Shown piece by piece: positions 13,901 through 27,240 of a stretch of DNA of 64,000 nt (the stretch's first letter is position 1; every line of letters begins with the position of its first letter). A program made the position numbers and the translations under genes. Under the pieces are notes generated by a model that worked only from the letters and a program-made list of their open reading frames with translations, had not been told where the DNA came from and searched no databases. Source of the DNA: Dipetalonema caudispina (Eukaryota; Nematoda; Chromadorea; Rhabditida; Onchocercidae); contig JABVXV010000224.1 of assembly GCA_013365325.1 (NCBI GenBank), positions 42,603-106,602 on the forward strand, written 5' to 3'.

Positions 13901-15120
13901 AGCAAGTGATTTCAACTGTAATGTGTGTGAAAATACAACAGGGGGTAAAGTTTTCAAAAGGGTTCATCACCTTATCATTTATTAAGTAGGATTATTTTGA
14001 TTGATATTATTGCTATTGTTGAATGATTTACCACAACATTCAAAGTATATTTATTGTAGCTGTAAGAACTAAATTAAAAATGTTTACTTTTTACTAAAAT
14101 GTTAATTTAACCTCTTTTTTTTTTTTTTTTTTTTCTTGTGATACTTTTTACTTATTAATACGATGACATTATGCGTCATTAGAAGTTTTATATCGTTTGA
14201 AAATGACCACTTTGTCGTTTGTATTTGCATAAGATAATGGACTATTTCAAAGTGTTTTAATGTTATACGAATATTACTGTTGCAATTAATGACTACGTCG
14301 ATGTCATTTCGTGTCATAAATCTCTTTTCCTTCCTTCTTTTCAAAAAAAAAAAAGAAGGAAAAAAGAAAAAAATAGGCAATCTATGAGTGCTTTTTTTTT
14401 TTTTTTCAGCTAGTCAGAAATATTTTTGTGAGAATGATATTAAAAATTTATTATCGACGAATTGAATTAATGGAGTTTTAAGTCATATTTGAATTATTTA
14501 AATTATCAAATTCAGAATTTACCTTAGTTAGAATAGCAAAATCATTTTCCCTTGCTTGGGAACTTTGGTTGTAATAGTTTTGATGCGAAAATTACTTTCA
14601 GCTCTAAATTGAAGTTCTCAGTAATTAAACTAGGAAGCTAGAAATGAATGGTGCAATCATAGATTCGTTTGGGAATTTCCAAGTAAGCAAGGATGATTTG
14701 TAGTCATGCGATCATTTGTGATATTTGTTGAATCCCTTCAATTCAAATATCAGTTTACTGAATATCATTTCAGTTAAAACTATGCAATTTCAGCAATAGA
14801 TCTTAAATTTGAGTTCAAATTCTTAGAATTTTGATAAATGGAATCATTAATAAAAAAAAAAATTTATGCTCCGAATTTAGAAAAAAAAAAAAAATTCATT
14901 AGTAACTAAAAACAACATTCATGAAAAAAAAAAAAAAAAAAGATACTAAATGGTAATATTTTTACACTGACACATAAGATGCTTGCTTGTACATAACGAT
15001 CGGTGATTGGATTGCTTGGTTGGTAGTATTTCTCCTTTAGGAGATTTTTATTCATTCATTCACTTTCTTGGACACAGAATATCAATGGTGATTTATGTTC
15101 AATTGATATGTAAAATATTA

Positions 15121-15183
15121 GTGGTGGCACGGCGCGATCGGCTTCCGAACCGCTTCACAAATAACGCTTAGAACGACCACCAA
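15121..15183. other. Short GC-rich island with complementary ends
   Basis: A compact 63-base GC-rich block bounded by GGTGG near its start and CCACC at its end, with an internal CGG/CCG pair around CTTCCGAA. It is followed at once by a run of T. It shares the 10-mer ATCGGCTTCC with 9028-9037. It could be a small structured RNA or a regulatory element; no family was recognised. Confidence 0.25.
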
Positions 15184-16885
15184 AGCAATACACTTTTTTT
15201 TTTTTTTTTTTTTTTGATATGGAAACAATATCTATTAGTATTTATTGATCATTCATCACCCACTCGATAATATAGTAATCTTTACAATTATTGCTAATCA
15301 ACATCAAATATCTTTTTATAGTTTATATTCTTATCAAAAAAAAAAGAATCATTCAATTAATCGACATGTATTGTTTATTGCAGAAGTTCTTTTTTCAAAT
15401 TTGCCATAATTTCAACTGAACATAAAAAAACTATTCATTTATTTTACTCATAAATATATTTTAATTATTAATTATTATTGCTCATCAATAATTTTTTCTT
15501 TATCAACCAAAGTTCGGAGCAATTTTTGTTTAAAAAATGACTCTCTCGCCAACTTTCATGAAAAATTTTACATTTTTTCTTCTACATTTCTTAGTAAACC
15601 TTTTTAATGTGGAGTATTATGGAATGTGGTAATAGATAACAGAATCAAATTCACATTCAGAATATTCAAATGCATTCGTTGGAAGTTACGTTTGCTATTA
15701 AACATCAATAATGGAACCATCCGTTGTAAACTGGAAATTTCGTCTTCCTCGATGTCATCTCTTTCACCATAAACAAAAATTACTGCTGGAAGAGGTCTGT
15801 TGAGTTACAACGATTTTTGGAATGGATTCGACGAAATGGTTGGTTGGTTGAAATTTTTGCTCTAAGTTTTTTTTTCTAAATTTCTAATAACTGTAAGCAA
15901 TTGGCACTCTGTCCTAGAAATGGCATCTACCTACTCACGTACCACCTTATCTACCGTAGTCGACTGCTTTATTCGTGAGAACAGATGCAATTGTGGCCTG
16001 GTTGATGACATGTACCGACTGATCAATGTCATCTAACATGGGGTTATCGCTGATTGCATCTTTCTTCCACCGTACCGCTCCCAGTCATTCCTCATGTTAC
16101 TATCCTCAAAACTTGTTTCTCTTCTCCTGTAATTTCCCGCAAATATTTTTCCGGAAATTTTTCCCAAAACAACAATAACAATGTTGGCACTGACGGGTAC
16201 AGCAATCGGATAAGTTGTACCTCTTACCATCTGCCTTGCCCGAGATACTATCAACTCAACAACCAACCGCAAACTTCCAACAACCAATCAGCTCATCGTC
16301 CAATCAACGACGAGTCTTTCCACCCATTTTTGCATCCATCTCTGTTAACACACTATCTCAACTAACTCTCTGTCTATCAACTTTACCATTAAAATCCAAA
16401 ATATTTTTTTAGAATTTTATAGTGCTTAAAGTAATCCCAACGGAAGTAATATTTCCTTTAAATTATTAATATTAGAAAGGTAAAGGTAAGCAATACTCAA
16501 AGAACTATTTTACAAAGGAAGGATTATTCCTCACATACATCTCTCTCTTCTTCCTCTCAATCCTTTTCCTTGTCTTCTTTTGTCCTACTACCTGAACTCC
16601 ACCCATTTGTTATTCTACTCCAATAAATGACTGCAAAAGGAAAGATCTCTCTTACCTCTATAACTTGCTCCACCTCTTTCCCTATACCCTCATCCAATCT
16701 TATCCCTCCTCCTCTCGTCCTGTTGGGATGCCGCTTTCACCCCATTGCTTCCTATACTACTCCTTTCTTTTATTCATTCATCGTAATCGGTCTTCACGCC
16801 CGGCGCACACATACATACAACAAACTTCCTCCCCACTGACTGCAACTACCACTTCTTTCTTGTTAAATTCCTTCATAGACATCTC
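15184..16885. other. Sox upstream region, no coding gene recognised
   Basis: From about 15.89 to 16.42 kb the base composition becomes more balanced, and frames are open on both strands for up to about 100 codons. The predicted peptides have no motif and the frames overlap antisense to each other, so they are treated as chance frames. Position and the paired CCAAT boxes suggest a promoter-proximal region of the Sox gene. The stretch from 16.53 to 16.86 kb is strongly pyrimidine-rich. Confidence 0.4.
16284..16304. promoter_or_regulatory. Two CCAAT boxes 16 bp apart
   Basis: CCAAT occurs at 16284-16288 (in the good NF-Y context ACCAATCA) and again at 16300-16304 (in CCAATCA). Closely spaced CCAAT pairs are typical NF-Y-bound promoter elements, and vertebrate Sox promoters are known to use NF-Y. 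The pair is about 1.4 kb upstream of the Sox start codon. Its role here is inference. Confidence 0.35.
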
Positions 16886-16887
16886 TC

Positions 16888-16977
16888 TATTCTATTCTAT
16901 TCTATTCTATTCTATTCTATTCTATTCAATCAAATCTAATTCAGCTCAATTCAATTCAATTCAATTCAATTCAATTC
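16888..16977. repeat. (TATTC)8 then (AATTC)6 pentanucleotide arrays
   Basis: Eight perfect TATTC copies occupy 16888-16927. After a 20-base degenerate bridge, six AATTC copies occupy 16948-16977. The two units differ by one base, suggesting that one array mutated and then expanded. Confidence 0.9.
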
Positions 16978-17612
16978 ACTTTTATTCAATTCAATTTATT
17001 AGTAGCATTTTCGGCAATTAGCTATAGAAAGATGATAGTAAAAGAATGTTTCCAATAAATGAAAGGTCAAAATTAGGAAATATATGTATATGTCATCAAA
17101 TAATAAATAAAAACCTAACTTTAGCATAATTTAGCTTAGAGATTTGAAATGTTATCTTCGTCATTCTTTCATAATTAGTGATTTATGATTGATTAAAAAG
17201 GACTGTCACCTGTTGCATTTATTTGATGCTAAGTTAGTCTAATTGAAATTCCATAATAATTCTATAAAATTAAAAGAAGCATTACATTGCTGTATTCCTT
17301 TTTTTTTTTCTCCTTCTTTTTCTTTTTTTTTTTTTCTTTTTGCATCCGATGAACAGTAAACGACAACTCGATCAATTCCCGCCCCATTTTTTTTTTTTTC
17401 CTCTCTCTCTCCCTCCCTCTTTTTTTTTAAAACTTCATTCAATAGAGACATTATTATTTGACACGAACTACTATTACCTACAACCTACAACAACAGCTCA
17501 TTTGCCATTATTCAATGCCTATAAGTATCATACAAAAGTTGCTGTTGTTCATTTACACTATCAATTGATCTTTATTGTTCAACTCTCTCATTGTATCATT
17601 TTATTCCATTCT

Positions 17613-17660
17613 CATTTCATTTCATTTCATTTCGTTCCATTACATTTCATTTCATTTCAT
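17613..17660. repeat. ATTTC pentanucleotide repeat
   Basis: An imperfect array of ATTTC lies immediately upstream of the Sox gene. It is pyrimidine-rich and leads into the splice acceptor at 17683-17684, so it may also serve as an extended polypyrimidine region. Confidence 0.8.
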
Positions 17661-17675
17661 TCACCGCCCACTTTC

Positions 17676-17684
17676 ATTTTTTAG
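17676..17684 (+). other. Splice acceptor (trans- or cis-) before the Sox start
   Basis: The sequence CATTTTTTAG ends at 17684, only 9 bases before the first ATG. This spacing is typical of a nematode spliced-leader addition site. A cis-splice from an upstream untranslated exon cannot be excluded. Confidence 0.6.
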
Positions 17685-17693
17685 GGTTTCCAA

Positions 17694-19224
<1,531 letters not shown>

Positions 19225-19889
19225 CTGCTCTATTTATTGCTATGTTCATTATCGTTGTTTCGTCATTCATTATTATCATATATTATTATTATTATTACTA
19301 TTATTATTATTATTAATATTATGTCAATATTTCAACTTGTGATCTTTAAATGCAGTCGGAATAACCGATTTTTTTTCCACTCAGGTACGTTCAACTTATT
19401 AATTTCTAAAATTTTTAATCTTTAAAAATCTATCATCAATCATTATTCATACATTTGCAAACGTATTTGCTCTAATTTTTCTAATATTTTAAGTTTTACA
19501 TCTTTAGATACATGTTTACATGAAGTTATACATAATTATAGTACATATAATATTATTATTTGTACCATCTTACAATTCAGAAGACTTGTCATTGTTTGCT
19601 ATTATGACTAGTTTGATGAAGATTAAATCTCTTCAAAATATGATTTTATTAGAATATCTGTTTAGAGACGACGAAAGAGATGACAAGTTTAAGAACTAAC
19701 ATAAGACGAATCAAAATTTTAGATCTGCAAGTTTCGAGGTTCATGATTTTTTTAAATTGATTCACTTAGGTAGAATTGATTTAGAATATGCTTGCTGATT
19801 CTTACAAATCAAAATTATCACTTCACTGCAATCTTACAAGTACTGAAATTACTTAGTTATTTAGTTTTATCAATAATTACTTGAAGGTT

Positions 19890-19895
19890 AATAAA
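19890..19895 (+). terminator. Candidate Sox polyadenylation signal AATAAA
   Basis: First clear AATAAA seen downstream of the Sox stop codon, implying a 3'UTR of roughly 0.7 kb. In such AT-rich DNA this hexamer is common, so the assignment is tentative. Confidence 0.35.
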
Positions 19896-22800
19896 ATGAA
19901 ATTACATCATATAATTAAATTGTTAAAAAGAAGAAATAATTATCATAAAATGTAAAAATTCTTCAATTTTCCATTTCAACTAATACAAAATGTAAGAATA
20001 TATTCAATTTCAGGTTTCAAAAAAAAAAAAAAAGAAAAAAAAAAGAGAAAAAATAACGGACAATGGGTTAACTACTGGAAATTTTTAGAAGAATGCATTC
20101 AGTTCAATATCCATCACAATTTATCATATCAAAGCTCTCATCACAAAATTGAGTTCTTTATTCTCTATTTTAATTACTTTATCAAATATATTGCTGCTAT
20201 TTCCTATCTTATCAATCTGAAAAAAAGAAAAGGCATTTCCTATGTGTACTATTGGTTTGCCATATATTTTACATCCCTCCATTTTCATTTATTGAATTTT
20301 TTTTTTTTTTTAACAAATAAGAAAGACATTCGTTAATTTCGATCAATTTAGATAATAATGGGAATGAAGTAAATGAGATTAAAGAACTAAATTTATAAGT
20401 TAACCCTGTCATCTTCCGGTACTGGCATTACCACAATCAGATCTATGATGCTAGCTGTTCTTTGATAAATTTGTTGAATATGATATCAGTAATTTGAATA
20501 AATTTGATTGAAAGAATGTCGATCTATGCAAAATTAAAATAAATGAAAGTTTGAATTAAATAATGGAAGTTTTAAATTTCTTTAAAATATATTTTAATAT
20601 TCTATCAGTAATGCCAGAATACTAAATTATTAGGGTGATTCTAGAAGTTAATTTTTCAAACTATTTGCTAACAAAATGTCTTTTACTTTTTGTTAATAAT
20701 TTTACACTTCTATGTAAATTTTTTTTTCAGATTATTCGTTCTTTTGTTTCTGTAGATATATTTGTCATTTTCATCAATATTAAAATTTTTAATAAAATTT
20801 AAAATTTATAAGCAGGCTAAAATTACCTGCAGGTGATTGAGCTTAGTAATTTTCTTTTTACCTAAGAAATCAATATGATGAAATATTTCACGTTACTTTT
20901 ACTACAACTTTTTTTTTTTATCACTGCAATAATGGTATGATTGATAAAATAATAGTAAAAATTATTGTCATTCATTGGGTATGATTTATCGTTATTCTTT
21001 AATCTCAACAAATTTTCTACATTTTTCACATCCATCACCTATGTTAACATTTATATAGCTGGTTAAAGGATACGGTTAGAAAAGATGAGTCTCATTTACA
21101 TTTCAGTACCTCGCAGTGTAACTATGATGGCGGAAAAAGTTTCCCATCTTATGCTTACAATAATGGGCAGGGTAATCAGCAATAAGATTATCATTAAAAA
21201 TTCAATTCATATAAATTTCATGGCTTTAAAAAGTTCATCTTTGGTGATAGCTTTATCATGTGCATAGTTTTAAAAATATTTTCAACAATTTGAAATATTA
21301 ATTAAGTATTTGTAAAAGAAGTATGATGGATAATAAATCATTGAGCATTAGATTTAGTTTTTTTTTTTTTTTTTTTTTTTTTTTCTTTGTTATTTAAAGA
21401 CAACATTATGTTGTTAGCTTTGTATCAAAATAATTGCAATATTTGCTTTATCCTTTTTCTATTTCAACTTTTTCCATTTTTTTTTTTTTTTGAATTTTTG
21501 TGTTAATTTTATTTTTTTTTTTTTTGTTTTTCATGGAACTCGAGTAATATAATTTTTATTTGTTAATGATATTGAAGAATTTATTTGCTAACTCTGTACG
21601 AGTAATAGAATAATGTGAAATTTTTAAAATTAACCATTTCGATGGAAGTTCGTAAAACGGTGTTAGCGATTCTATTTTTCTTCCGAAAGTTCCATTTTCA
21701 TAATACTTTTCAGCTGATTTAGTTTCTTCACGAAATTTTTTTTTAGTTCCTCCTTTCGTCTACGGTAAGATGAAAAATATCTGTGAATTTCAACAAGTAC
21801 ATTAAAAACAAAATAATCGCTGCTACCGTCGCAGTAACTTCCAATAGTTATCTATTTATATATTTTCAGAGGAAATTTATGATCATTAAAGGGGCAAATT
21901 ATTTTGTCAAATTTTATGGAACAGTTCAGATAGCCCTGTTGTTACCGATATTGATATGTTACAACAGATCGTATTTTCTGATTAAATATGCTTTGCTTAT
22001 GTGTATTCCTAAAATAGATTTTACATTTGCTATAATATGACACTTCTTTTATTTTCACGAAATAAATTTCAATAAAATTCTGTTACAGTAGAGTGAATCG
22101 TCGTTTGTTTCATGCGTCATGCTGCATGCATCAATGTCTATAGCTATGAACTAAATACTGAACAAAAATTAATTATAGCTTGAAATATTTTTATCATCAC
22201 AACTGAGGAAATAAATTAATAAAATGCACATAATTTCATTTACATATCAATGATACATACAACGGACAAAAAATTTTACGCTTACAAAAATTGAATTAAA
22301 ATAATTGATAAAATGATAATACCGTTTGTTACAACAATTTGCATAGATTTCTGCGTGTCATTGGATAGTAAAATTAAGCTGATTACAGTAAATTTATTGC
22401 GAAATTTTTGGTGATAGATCGAAATGCATCAAATTAGCCAAAATTTTTCCATTAATTTCCTAAATTTTACATCCAAAAACAAACAAGTTTCTCTCAATTC
22501 TTCTTCAAAAATACCCAGCTATGTTTGATTTATTTGATTTAGTAATGCTTTATACAGTTTTCCTCTCCTAAAATGATTTATTTTTCCAATCAATATTTAT
22601 GAGAATTTGAAATACGTCTCTTCCTATAATTCATAACAAAAAGAAAATAAAACATTAATAAAGTTTACTAATATTTTGATGATTGTTAAAATTTCTTTTT
22701 TTTTTTTTTTTTTTTTAATCATATTTTTCATTATAAAATTATAATTCAGGTTTAATATTTGTGGTGCGGTAATACGTTGTAATATAAGGATTACTTATAT

Positions 22801-23613
22801 TATGCATATTTGTTAACTTTCACATCACTGTAGAAATGAATCAAAATGATCGGAGAAAAGCTTATATATCCTATTTGTAAAGTTTCAATTGTAAATCGTA
22901 ATGAAGTTTCTGTTTTATTTTTTTTTTTTTATTTTTTTAATCCAAATTTATCACTCATGTAAATATTTGCTGAATGCCTGCTGCCACTGAAAGCTCTCTT
23001 TAAATCATACAAAACTTTAGAGTGCTCATTTTCAGATGAGATTTATTGACATTTCATTCATTCAAGTATTATTCATATAATTTGAGTCAAAACAGGGTTA
23101 CATTGAAATTTCCTTCTTTTTTTTTTTTTTTTTTCTGCGTCTTAAAAAAAAAAAAAAGAATTGATTGATGAAATTATTTTCTTTTATGGTTTTAAACAAA
23201 GCTTTAGTTGTTGGAAAAAAGTATATGGAAGTTTTGTATTTTAATTAAATTCTGCATAATGTTGGAACCTTACAGAATTTAAGTGAAAATTTATCCGCAA
23301 GTGGTTAGGATAAATTTTTGAATTTGTCCAACTCTAACGTGTTGATCGCAGATTTTCGAAAACTTTTTCTCACAATATCAATTTAATATAACATTGAAAT
23401 TTTTGAAAAATTCCTACAAATTTATACCACTAATTTACCTGTCAGAAAATTACTTTTCTCCTAAATATTGCATTAATTTTCTCCGGAAAGAACTGAAATT
23501 TCCCTCAACAACTAACAACTATCAACAGTTCATTCTTTTGATCTGCTCGGCTATTTAAGGATGAAAGAGTCGGATGGGTAGTATTAATTGAAATGTAAAT
23601 ATTCAGATGTCCG

Positions 23614-23647
<34 letters not shown>

Positions 23648-26219
23648 AAATAAAAGTCAGCGGGAAGCACAACCAAGAGGATGTCGATACTTTTCATGCA
23701 ATCAACACTCTTCTCTTCCCTTTTTCATTGGAATTTGACATTTCAATTCTTTTTTTTTTCTTTTTCAGAAGGAAAAAATTTTAAAAAGTTGGAAAGAAAA
23801 AATTCTGAAAGAGTTGACCTTACGACTATTTTTGCAACATTGAGTGAAAAGTTAAATATTTACTTACTTCGATGAACTTGTCGACGAATTATTTAATACT
23901 AAACTTTTCGCGCTTATATATTTGAGACTGCTCTTAAATATATATTTGCTTATTAATTGCCAAAGAAAAGATTTAGCAAAAATAGAATCTTTGCCAGAAA
24001 ATACCTGCGAAGAGTTTGTGTGAATTTACAAGACGTAGCATTTTTCGGAACAGTTTTTTATGTTCATTTGACATCCTAATCTATCATACTTTAGAAACAC
24101 TTATAAATCTATCAATTGATGGCATATAGGTCATTTCAATTTGAAATAAAATTCTTCAATGTTTTGATATCCTACTGTGAAATGCACGAATTGTGAATAA
24201 ATATCGAATTACAGTTTATTTAAATCAAATTTGGATTTAGTATCTGAATTAAAAATGAGAAGCACAATTGGTAATCAAATTGGAAATTCATTTAAATTCT
24301 TCTAAAAAATACGAAATAGTACTGTTCTGGGCGGGTAACTGATATAACTATCAGTGTTGAAAAAAAAAGGGAAAATTCGACTATAATTGTTCATTGCAAG
24401 AGGTGTGAGGCATTTTCTCAAAAAATAGGGTTTGGATGACATTTTCTATGTCCTGGCACTACCTTTGCTTGCTTCCATATGGAAGTAACGAATGTGCAAC
24501 CTTCAGCAAGTAAAAGGTCAAATTTTTCAATTTATCGATTCTCTCTTTAAAAACTAACTTCATTTAAAACTTATTTATAAGTTTAGATTGCTTCATTCAT
24601 AGATTCATACAATTCTCAACCATATCGATGAATTGTTTTTAAGAAATCTTTTAACTGATAATCATTATCAATCAACTTGGATGATTAATCAATAAGTTTT
24701 CTTTCTAGCTTTTTGAAATTTTTTGATGAATTTGACAAATCTATCAAGAAATCAATTGTCCTTGAGACATTAATAAGAGTTATAACAGAGAATTATTAAT
24801 TTATCCTATAATTAATACATTTTCTTCATGATTTTTTATCAGTAACATTATCATTATCTCAATCATCAACATAGCTGAATCATTATCATTCAACTGCTAT
24901 TATTATTTTAGATCCGGTTGGGCTTTAAAAGTACATTTTGCTTTAAAATTTCGAATGCTTTCAAATATAAACAATCGTATCAGTTAGCCTTTTTCTTCTC
25001 ACCTGTACTTTTAAGGTTTCGTGTAATCAGCTGTTCAACGTTGAAATAATATCCTTGTTTGCGTAAACTGGACAGCACTCAATGCCTAAAAGAATAAAAA
25101 TAATGACGAATGAATCAGAATTCAAAAAAAAAAAAAAAAACAAAGAAAAAATTAAAAAAGTTCTAAATTTAAATTTAAAATTGAAAAAATCATTTTACAA
25201 TAATAAGTTCTTTTATTTCTCTTTTTTCTTTCGAAAGAAAAAAAGAAAAAAAAAAGATTAACAATGGAATAAAAAAGAAAATTTGTCTGTAATCGACAAT
25301 AATAACAAAAATAAATGAAACATTACATTACCTAAATTTAACTTAAACTTATTTTGCGATTTTCACAAAACTTTTATTTCACTTTGTTTTTCTTTTTTAA
25401 GCTATATTTTCGTATTTTAAAGTTATTTTCAATGACTATATTTTATGTGTGAAGTTAAAATGCATCACATTAGTGATTTTGATAGCAATCATAATTCAGC
25501 ACTAATATGACGAAGATGGATACATATATCGACCATAGTATCACTGATGAGCTATAACGTTGAAAGAAATGATTTTATAATAGTCATCCTCATTTCATGT
25601 TACGTCACAATTTAATTCAACGATTTTATGCTCTGTTTATTATTGCGAGATTTGATAAATTATCGCTTGATCCATAAACAATTCATTTAATTGAAATTTT
25701 TTTTTCCTTCATGAATCACATAATGATTCGTTTAAATTTTAAAAGTTAAAAATGATTTTTGGAGAAATTAATAATCCTTTATTTTAGATTACTCAAAAGT
25801 TCGCAAATGCTATAGATTAGTTGAAAATTATACTTATCAAAACTATTGAAAATATAATAGATAATGCTAAAGCTGAACAGTAAGATAAATGCTAATTTGG
25901 CAATAGATAGGAATTTTAAAATATCTATGTAAATCAATGCAGAATTAAATTAAGAGATAGCAGTTATGTGTAGATTGTTAATTTGATTGTTTGAATGTTA
26001 AATGATCATGAAATTTTGTTTTTGTTTATGATTTTTATATATGTATCAGTCAGTAATTGATTGATCGGATCAATGTTCTAATATAGTTGATTTTGAGGGT
26101 TTTTTTTTTTTTTAAGCATAGAGTAAAACGCAAAACCATAAAAATTATATGTGTAATGGTAGATTGCTGTTTTTCAAGGGGTAGTAAAGGAAGAGGAGCA
26201 AAAAAAGAAAAAAAAAAAA

Positions 26220-26450
26220 AATTGTGTTAGCTGTTGGCAATGCCATTTTGGACGCCGTAAGGTCTGTGTGCTACACAAAACGGTTAACGGATCGGATCGT
26301 TCAAAGGTTACAGCTTCCAAAGAAGAGGAAGAGGAAAGCCGAAACTGCAAAAATGAATATATTACATTTACCCATCGTGATGCGCCACTACCACCCCCGC
26401 CAATAACCAACCGATTTTTGCACATCCCAAAAAATTTCGGGCACAAAAAA
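26220..26450. other. GC-richer island, function unknown
   Basis: Balanced composition within AT-rich DNA, with A runs on both edges (26208-26220 and 26445-26459). Frames are open on both strands for 60-90 codons, but the plus and minus readings overlap and neither has a motif or convincing splice sites. It includes the small palindrome TGGCAATGCCA. It could be a conserved element, a non-coding RNA or an untranslated exon. Confidence 0.25.
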
Positions 26451-27159
26451 AAAAAAAAAGAATTTGTTTTTAAGGGAGCAAATTGGATTGAACGAACAAA
26501 CAGAACATATTGATAAGTTAGAGAAAGGCAAAATGAGAAGTTGAAATAATAAATAGTTAAAAAAAAAAAATAGGATAGGAAAGGATGATATGTTCATTAA
26601 GTTAAATAGGAAATATTTCAGGAATCTGATCGAATATTTGTTCAATCAAAAGTTGACATTTGTTGAAAATCCACCAATTAACAGATATGCTATTAGTTTT
26701 CCTTCTTAAGATTATGTGAAATAAAATTCGAATAATTTTTTTTTTTTTTTTTTTTCAGAGGGAATACAACTTAATAATTTATCATATCACAAATTAATAA
26801 TTTATCAACAATTGTTCTGAAAAATTTCATACAACGTTATAATTTACAACAGAATTAGGAATTTCCATAATTGCTAATAATTTTCAGAAGCTCTACATAG
26901 ATTTGGATTCTTGCCATAATCAACAAAAGAAAATAAATTATTGATAAACTGATAACTTGACATTTATTACATATAATTTTTTTTTTTTTCATCTTTCAGT
27001 AAAAAAGAAAAAAAAAAAAGATCTTTTCATCAAAGAAGCTTAAATAATGTTCCAAATAGTATTAATGCTTAAAAGCATTTCCATCAGTTGAGCTGACTCA
27101 AAAAAAAAAAGAAAAAACATCAGAAAATATGATATTTTTGGTATTTTTCTGCCAGCCAC

Positions 27160-27240
27160 AGTGGCGCCATTGGCTTTTTAGTAGCATTGTTTGTTTGTGT
27201 CCCGTATTGGCTGACTATTTTGAGGGGAACAATAAGTTTT
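27160..27240. promoter_or_regulatory. Candidate element with two ATTGG boxes and SOX-type sites
   Basis: A GC-richer block contains ATTGG (reverse CCAAT) at 27169-27173 and 27206-27210, and CATTGTT at 27185-27191, which matches the reverse of the SOX consensus AACAATG. A further AACAAT lies near 27229. The block is about 8 kb downstream of the Sox stop. The motifs are seen; enhancer function is inference. Confidence 0.25.

Larger units (their letters stand above)
6931..15120. other. AT-rich stretch with no recognised gene
   Basis: No gene is supported. Open frames are under 100 codons and rich in Phe, Lys and Asn from homopolymers. A T run of 28 lies at 8530-8557, and many A or T runs of 10-20 follow. 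Sub-features worth separate mention are the inverted CT/GA arms at 8104-8170 and the GC-richer islands at 8880-9130 and 10790-10990. Confidence 0.6.

Noticed and set aside
16033..16412. Overlapping plus and minus frames of 65-103 codons
   Set aside because: Antisense to each other, no recognisable motif, no splice support; explained by locally higher GC and fewer stops.
17239..17684. Frames of 70-114 codons just before the Sox gene
   Set aside because: Polypyrimidine and pentamer repeats; no motif and no link to the Sox frame.
23614..23645. Run of 32 A as a retroposed mRNA tail
   Set aside because: No coding or gene-like sequence and no target-site duplication was seen beside it; many similar runs exist in the window.
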